From Kitasatospora setae KM-6054 (lineage in GTDB: Bacteria > Actinomycetota > Actinomycetes > Streptomycetales > Streptomycetaceae), in assembly GCF_000269985.1 (NCBI RefSeq), contig NC_016109.1:7281001-7345000 (forward strand): DNA of 64,000 bases, read 5' to 3'. Below, one piece after another: positions 60,050 to 64,000 of the stretch; the first letter of the stretch is position 1, and every line of letters starts with the position of its first letter. The notes beneath the pieces were generated by a model. The model searched no databases and had not been told where the DNA came from. It saw only the letters and a list, made by a program, of their open reading frames with translations. A program made the position numbers and the translations under genes.

Positions 60050-60856
60050 GTGGACGAGCAGCCCTTCGACGGAGTCGAGCTGGCGGAGCGGACCGAACGG
60101 AACCTGGCGGAGCACGCCTGCCACCTGCACCGGGGCCTGCCCGGCGCGACCGTCGCGGAGGCCGGCGACCTGCTGGTCGCGGACAGCGGGCTGGACGACG
60201 ACACGTTCAACATCGTCGCCGCGGCCCGCTTCACCGCCGCCGGCGCCGCCGACCGGATCGCCGGGACCGTCGCGGCGCTGACCGCCACCGGCCGCCCGTT
60301 CTCCTGGTGGGTGGGCCCGGCCTCGACCCCGCCGGACCTCGGCGCCCGGCTGGCGGCGGCCGGGCTGCCCGCGTCCGGGCACGAGACGGCGATGTGGGCC
60401 GCGCTGGACGGCACCCCGCCGCCGCCCGCCGTCCCGGGGCTGGAGATCCGGACGGTGGCCACGCCCGGGCAGCTCGCCGACTACGCGGCGGTGCTCGCCG
60501 CGAACTGGGACCCGCCCGCCGGGACCGTCCGCGACTTCTACGCCCGGGCCGCCCCGCGGGCGCTCGCCCCGGACGGCCCGGCCCGGTACCTGGTCGGCTA
60601 CGTCGAGGACCGGCCGGTCTGCTCGGCGGAGGTGTTCCGGCACGCGGGAGTCGCCGGCCTCTACAACGTCTCCACCCTGGCCGCCCACCGCCGGCGCGGC
60701 TACGGCGGCGCCGTCACGCTCGCCGCCCTCCACGCGGCCCGCGAGCGGGGCGACCGGGTCGCGGTCCTCCAGGCGTCGGCCGACGGCGAACCGGTCTACC
60801 GCCGCCTCGGGTTCCGCGCCTGCGGCCGGTTCGCCGAACACGCCCTCAGCCCCTGA
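60050..60856 (+). CDS. GNAT-family N-acetyltransferase
   Basis: A 268-aa protein. The C-terminal GNAT domain shows PVCSAEVFRHAGVAGLYNVSTLAAHRRRGYGGAVTLAALHAARERG (motif A, R-R-G-Y-G-G acetyl-CoA loop) and VLQASADGEPVYRRLGFRACGRF (motif B). The N-terminal half resembles a degenerate GNAT repeat (PFSWWVGPASTPPDLGARLAAAGL). GTG 60050 follows GGGAG. Substrate unknown. It precedes murQ by 35 nt on the same strand. Confidence 0.85.
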   Translation: MDEQPFDGVELAERTERNLAEHACHLHRGLPGATVAEAGDLLVADSGLDDDTFNIVAAARFTAAGAADRIAGTVAALTATGRPFSWWVGPASTPPDLGARLAAAGLPASGHETAMWAALDGTPPPPAVPGLEIRTVATPGQLADYAAVLAANWDPPAGTVRDFYARAAPRALAPDGPARYLVGYVEDRPVCSAEVFRHAGVAGLYNVSTLAAHRRRGYGGAVTLAALHAARERGDRVAVLQASADGEPVYRRLGFRACGRFAEHALSP

Positions 60857-60891
60857 ACCGCCCGGCCCCGCGACCCGAGGAGGACCGATCC

Positions 60892-61863
60892 GTGACGGAC
60901 ACCGACACCCCGAACGAGGGCCGAGACGCGGCGGGGCAGGAGCGGCCGGCGGAGCCCGGCCGCGACCTGGCCGCCCTGGCGACCGAGGGGCGGCGGCCCG
61001 GTGGGGCGGGGATCGACCTGCTGGGGACGCTGGAGCTCGCCCGGCTGATGAACGCCGAGGACCGGACGGTGCCGGACGCGGTCGCGGCCGTGCTGCCGGC
61101 CGTCGCGGCGGCCGTGGACGCCATCGCGGCCCGGATGGAGCGCGGCGGTCGGCTGGTGTACGCGGGGGCGGGGACGGCCGGACGGCTCGGGGTGCTGGAC
61201 GCCGGCGAGTGCCCGCCGACGTTCGGCACCGCGCCCGGGCGGGTGGTCGGACTGATCGCGGGCGGGCCCGGCGCGGTCACCGCCGCCGTCGAGGGCGCCG
61301 AGGACGACCGGGCCGCCGCCGTCGCCGAGTTGGACGCGCTGGGGCTGACCGAGGCCGACACCGTGGTGGGCGTCTCCGCCTCCGGCCGCACCCCGTACGC
61401 GCTGGCCGCCGTCGAGCACGCCCGCGCGCTCGGGGCGCTCACCGTGGCCCTGGCGGGCAACCCGGGCTCGCCGCTCGGGGACGCCGCCGAGCACCGGATC
61501 GAGGTCGCCACCGGGCCCGAACTGCTGGCCGGCTCCACCAGGTTGAAGGCCGGGACGGCGCAGAAACTGGTGCTCAACATGATCTCGACCCTCACCATGG
61601 TCCGGCTCGGCCGGACCTACGGCGACCTGATGGTCGACCTGCGCGCCGGCAACGACAAGCTGCGCGCCCGGGCCCGCCGGATCACCGCCCTCGCCACCGA
61701 CGCCGAACTCCCGGACGTGGACGCCGCGTTGGCGGCCACCGGCGGACGGGTCAAGGACGCGATCCTGCTGCTGCTCACCGGCACGGACCCGGCCGGGGCG
61801 GCCGAGGCGCTGGCCCGCAACGGCGGCCGACTGCGCAACGCCCTCGCGGAAAACGGGAGTTGA
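60892..61863 (+). CDS. murQ: N-acetylmuramic acid 6-phosphate etherase MurQ
   Basis: A 323-aa SIS-domain enzyme that cleaves the lactyl ether of MurNAc-6-phosphate to GlcNAc-6-phosphate and lactate in cell-wall recycling. Conserved blocks are LVYAGAGTAGRLGVLDAGECPPTFGT, VVGVSASGRTPYALAAVEHA, STRLKAGTAQKLVLNMISTLTMVRLG and YGDLMVDLRAGNDKLRARA. GTG 60892 follows GAGGAGG. Length is normal. Confidence 0.95.
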   Translation: MTDTDTPNEGRDAAGQERPAEPGRDLAALATEGRRPGGAGIDLLGTLELARLMNAEDRTVPDAVAAVLPAVAAAVDAIAARMERGGRLVYAGAGTAGRLGVLDAGECPPTFGTAPGRVVGLIAGGPGAVTAAVEGAEDDRAAAVAELDALGLTEADTVVGVSASGRTPYALAAVEHARALGALTVALAGNPGSPLGDAAEHRIEVATGPELLAGSTRLKAGTAQKLVLNMISTLTMVRLGRTYGDLMVDLRAGNDKLRARARRITALATDAELPDVDAALAATGGRVKDAILLLLTGTDPAGAAEALARNGGRLRNALAENGS

Positions 61864-61867
61864 GCGG

Positions 61868-64000
61868 TCAGAGCTCCTGCTCGGCCCAGATGGTCTTGCC
61901 GCGCGGCGTGTGCCGGGTGCCCCAGTTGCGGCAGAGCTGCGCCACCAGCAGCAGCCCGCGGCCGCCCTCGTCGTCGTTGTGGGCGCGGCGCAGGTGCGGG
62001 GCGGTGCTGCTGCCGTCGGAGACCTCGCAGATCAGCAGGCCGCCGTCGCGGATCAGCCGGAACCCGATCGGCGGCAGGCCGTAGCGGACGGCGTTGGTGA
62101 TCAGCTCGCTGACCACCAACTCGGTGACGAAGGCGGCCTCTTCGATGCCCCACTCGGTGAGCTTCGCGGCCGCCAGCCGGCGGGCCCGGGCCACCTCGGA
62201 CGGGTCGTGGCGCAGCGACCAGTCGGCGACGTCCTGGGTGTGCAGGGCCCGGGTGCGGGCCAGCAGCAGGACGACGTCGTCGGTCGGGGCGTCCGGGCCG
62301 AGGGTCGCGGAGAGCACCTGGTCGCACAGGTCCTCCAGCGAGTCGGCGGGGGCGGCGAGGGCCGATCCGAGCCGGCCCAGGCCGAGTTCGGGGTCGCCGC
62401 GGAGTTCGGAGGCGCGCAGCAGGCCGTCGGTGTACAGCGCCAGCACGCTGCCCTCGGGGACCTCCAACTCGACTGACTCGAACGGGAGTCCGCCGAGCCC
62501 GAGCGGCGGTCCGGCCGGGAGCTCGGGGAAGGCCACGGTGTTGTCCGGGCCGACCAGGGCCGGGCCCGGGTGGCCGGCCCGGGCCAGCGAACAGGTGCGG
62601 GTGACCGGGTCGTAGACCGCGTACAGGCAGGCCGCGCCGACGCTGCTGCCGGCCCAGGCGGTGCCGCCCTCGGGCAGCTCGTCGAGGTCGACCCGGAGCA
62701 CCAGGTCGTCGAGGTGGGTGAGGAGTTCGTCCGGCGGCATGTCGATGTCGGCGAGGGTGCGGACCGCCGTCCGGAGCCGGCCCATCGCGGCGGAGGCGGG
62801 CACGCCGTGGCCGACCACGTCGCCGACCACCAGGGCGACCCGGGCGCCGGAGAGCGGGATCACGTCGAACCAGTCGCCGCCGACGCCCTCCCGGCCGCCC
62901 GCCGGGAGGTAGCGGAAGGCCACCTCGACGGCGGCCTGCCGGGGCGTCCGGGTCGGCAGCAGGGAGCGCTGGAGGGCGAGCGCGGTGTCGCGCTGCTGGG
63001 TGTACTGGCGGGCGTTGTCGATCGACAGCGAGGCGCGCGCGGTCAGTTCGGTGGCCAGCAGCAGGTCGTCGTCGTCGAACGGCTCCGGGGTGCGGTGCCG
63101 CAGGAAGATCGCCACGCCGAGCGTGGTGCCACGGGCGGTCAGCGGCACCAGCAGCGAGGAGTGGATGCCGAACTCCTTGGCCAGCCGCTCCCGTTCGGGC
63201 TCCCGGGCCAGCCAGGCGCGGATCTCCGGATCGTGGTAGTCGGTGCGCAGCGGACGGCCGGAGGCGAGCACCCGGGCCATCGGCGAGTCCGGCGCGATGA
63301 CGTCCCCGGCGCCGGTGGCGACCACGGACTCCGGGCAGCCCGGCAGCACCGAGCGCTGGGCGACCCGGTAGAACACCAGGCCGGCACTGGACGGCAGGCC
63401 GCCGCCGAACACCGAGTCGAGCAGGTCGACGCCGGTGAAGTCGGCGAAGCCCTCGGCCGCGACGTCCGCCAACTCCTCGGCGGTGCGCTCCACTTCGAGG
63501 GTCGAACCGATCCGCAGCCCGGCCTCGCCGAGCAGCGCCAGCCGACGCCGGGCCCGCTCCTCGGCGCTGAGCGGCGCGGTGGCGGCAGCGGCTGCGGCCT
63601 CGACCTCGGGCCCGGGCCCGGTCGTGGGGCCGGCCGGCACCGGCGACGGCTCGGTCAGCCCGACGGCCCCGACGGCCCCGACGGCCTCGGCGGTCAGCGG
63701 CCGCAGCGGCTGCGCGGAGAGCACCCAGCCGGGCTCGCCGCGCGCCGTCCGGACCGGCACCGCGCCCAGCTCGACCGCCACCGGGTCGTCCTCGGAGCGG
63801 CACAGCCGGACCATCCCGGTGAACGGTTCGTGCCGAACCACCGCGCGCAGCAAGGCGGTCGGCACCTCCCCGGCCAGCAGTTCGACGGCCGGCCGCCCCA
63901 GCGTCCGGCCCGCGCCGAACCCGGTCAGCCGCTCCGCCGCCACCGACCAGCCGGTGACCGCCCCGCCGGCCTCGACCGTCGCGGTCGCCGCCTGGCCCGT
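61868..64000 (-). CDS. SpoIIE/PP2C-type phosphatase with PAS, GAF and anti-sigma kinase domains (cut by right edge)
   Basis: More than 710 aa are visible. The frame is open to the right edge, where WSVAAERLTGF belongs to a PAS domain (about residues 1-100 of the visible part). A GAF domain follows (FADFTGVDLLDSV ... GIHSSLLVPLTARGTTLGVAIFLR). The SpoIIE/PP2C phosphatase has GGDWFDVIPLSGARVALVVGDVVGHGVPASAAMGRLR, ARAGHPGPALV, LALYTDGL and TDDVVLLLA. Last is an HATPase_c domain (VVSELITNAVRYG ... EGGRGLLLVAQL). It likely controls anti-sigma/anti-anti-sigma phosphorylation. The stop lies 4 nt from the convergent murQ stop. Confidence 0.93.
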   Translation of the reverse strand, partial: TGQAATATVEAGGAVTGWSVAAERLTGFGAGRTLGRPAVELLAGEVPTALLRAVVRHEPFTGMVRLCRSEDDPVAVELGAVPVRTARGEPGWVLSAQPLRPLTAEAVGAVGAVGLTEPSPVPAGPTTGPGPEVEAAAAAATAPLSAEERARRRLALLGEAGLRIGSTLEVERTAEELADVAAEGFADFTGVDLLDSVFGGGLPSSAGLVFYRVAQRSVLPGCPESVVATGAGDVIAPDSPMARVLASGRPLRTDYHDPEIRAWLAREPERERLAKEFGIHSSLLVPLTARGTTLGVAIFLRHRTPEPFDDDDLLLATELTARASLSIDNARQYTQQRDTALALQRSLLPTRTPRQAAVEVAFRYLPAGGREGVGGDWFDVIPLSGARVALVVGDVVGHGVPASAAMGRLRTAVRTLADIDMPPDELLTHLDDLVLRVDLDELPEGGTAWAGSSVGAACLYAVYDPVTRTCSLARAGHPGPALVGPDNTVAFPELPAGPPLGLGGLPFESVELEVPEGSVLALYTDGLLRASELRGDPELGLGRLGSALAAPADSLEDLCDQVLSATLGPDAPTDDVVLLLARTRALHTQDVADWSLRHDPSEVARARRLAAAKLTEWGIEEAAFVTELVVSELITNAVRYGLPPIGFRLIRDGGLLICEVSDGSSTAPHLRRAHNDDEGGRGLLLVAQLCRNWGTRHTPRGKTIWAEQEL

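Overview
The window is about 72-75% GC by eye, with GTG and TTG starts, dense 4-nt start/stop overlaps and gene families typical of Streptomycetaceae (Streptomyces or Kitasatospora). It reads as chromosomal DNA. No transposase, integrase, phage gene, rRNA, tRNA or CRISPR array was seen.

Left part (1-27.8 kb): cobalamin and housekeeping genes. cobN runs off the left edge behind a cobalamin riboswitch. cobG-cobH-cobIJ, cobK and cbiD follow, and cobM-cobL lie 9 kb further on. Between them sits a catabolic island: a Rid protein, an IclR regulator and a KDG kinase on one strand; a fold-type III PLP deaminase, an N-acyl-D-amino-acid deacylase and a KDPG aldolase on the other; and a perfect 12-bp inverted repeat between them. 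The set fits N-acetyl-D-glucosaminate being degraded through D-glucosaminate, KDG and KDPG to pyruvate and glyceraldehyde-3-phosphate. Next come a MarR/hydrolase pair, several hypothetical and secreted proteins, a fused carboxyltransferase, and an nsrR-hmp nitric-oxide module with two candidate NsrR boxes.

Middle part (27.8-55 kb): what looks like a large biosynthetic gene cluster made of stand-alone enzymes, with no modular NRPS or PKS. One strand carries an acyl-AMP ligase, a 14-bp tandem repeat array of 40 units, two carrier proteins, a ketosynthase that has lost one catalytic His, a frameshifted ketosynthase-like gene, a second acyl-AMP ligase, a second ketosynthase, a 4-hydroxymandelate synthase, a PhyH-type dioxygenase and a two-gene ketoacid dehydrogenase E1. 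The other strand carries 4-hydroxymandelate oxidase, a methyltransferase, an esterase-like hydrolase and an HpgT-type aminotransferase. Hydroxymandelate synthase, oxidase and HpgT together are the known route to 4-hydroxyphenylglycine. An ABC exporter and a glycosyltransferase follow. The last operon (47.5-55 kb) has a KASIII-like enzyme, a carrier protein, a KASIII-like protein without the active Cys, a phosphopantetheinyl transferase, a seryl-tRNA-synthetase-like amino acid:carrier-protein ligase and two tandem condensation-type proteins. This is the best candidate for an undescribed system: a dissociated ('type II') aminoacyl/acyl assembly line joined to arylglycine supply.

Right part (55-64 kb): a DUF6193-like gene with a frameshift at a C8 tract, a DUF5996 gene, a membrane glycosyltransferase, a secreted membrane-anchored protein, a GNAT acetyltransferase, murQ, and a SpoIIE-type phosphatase cut by the right edge.

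A 15-bp palindrome, CTGACGGNCCGTCAG, recurs perfectly three times and degenerately several more in unrelated genes.
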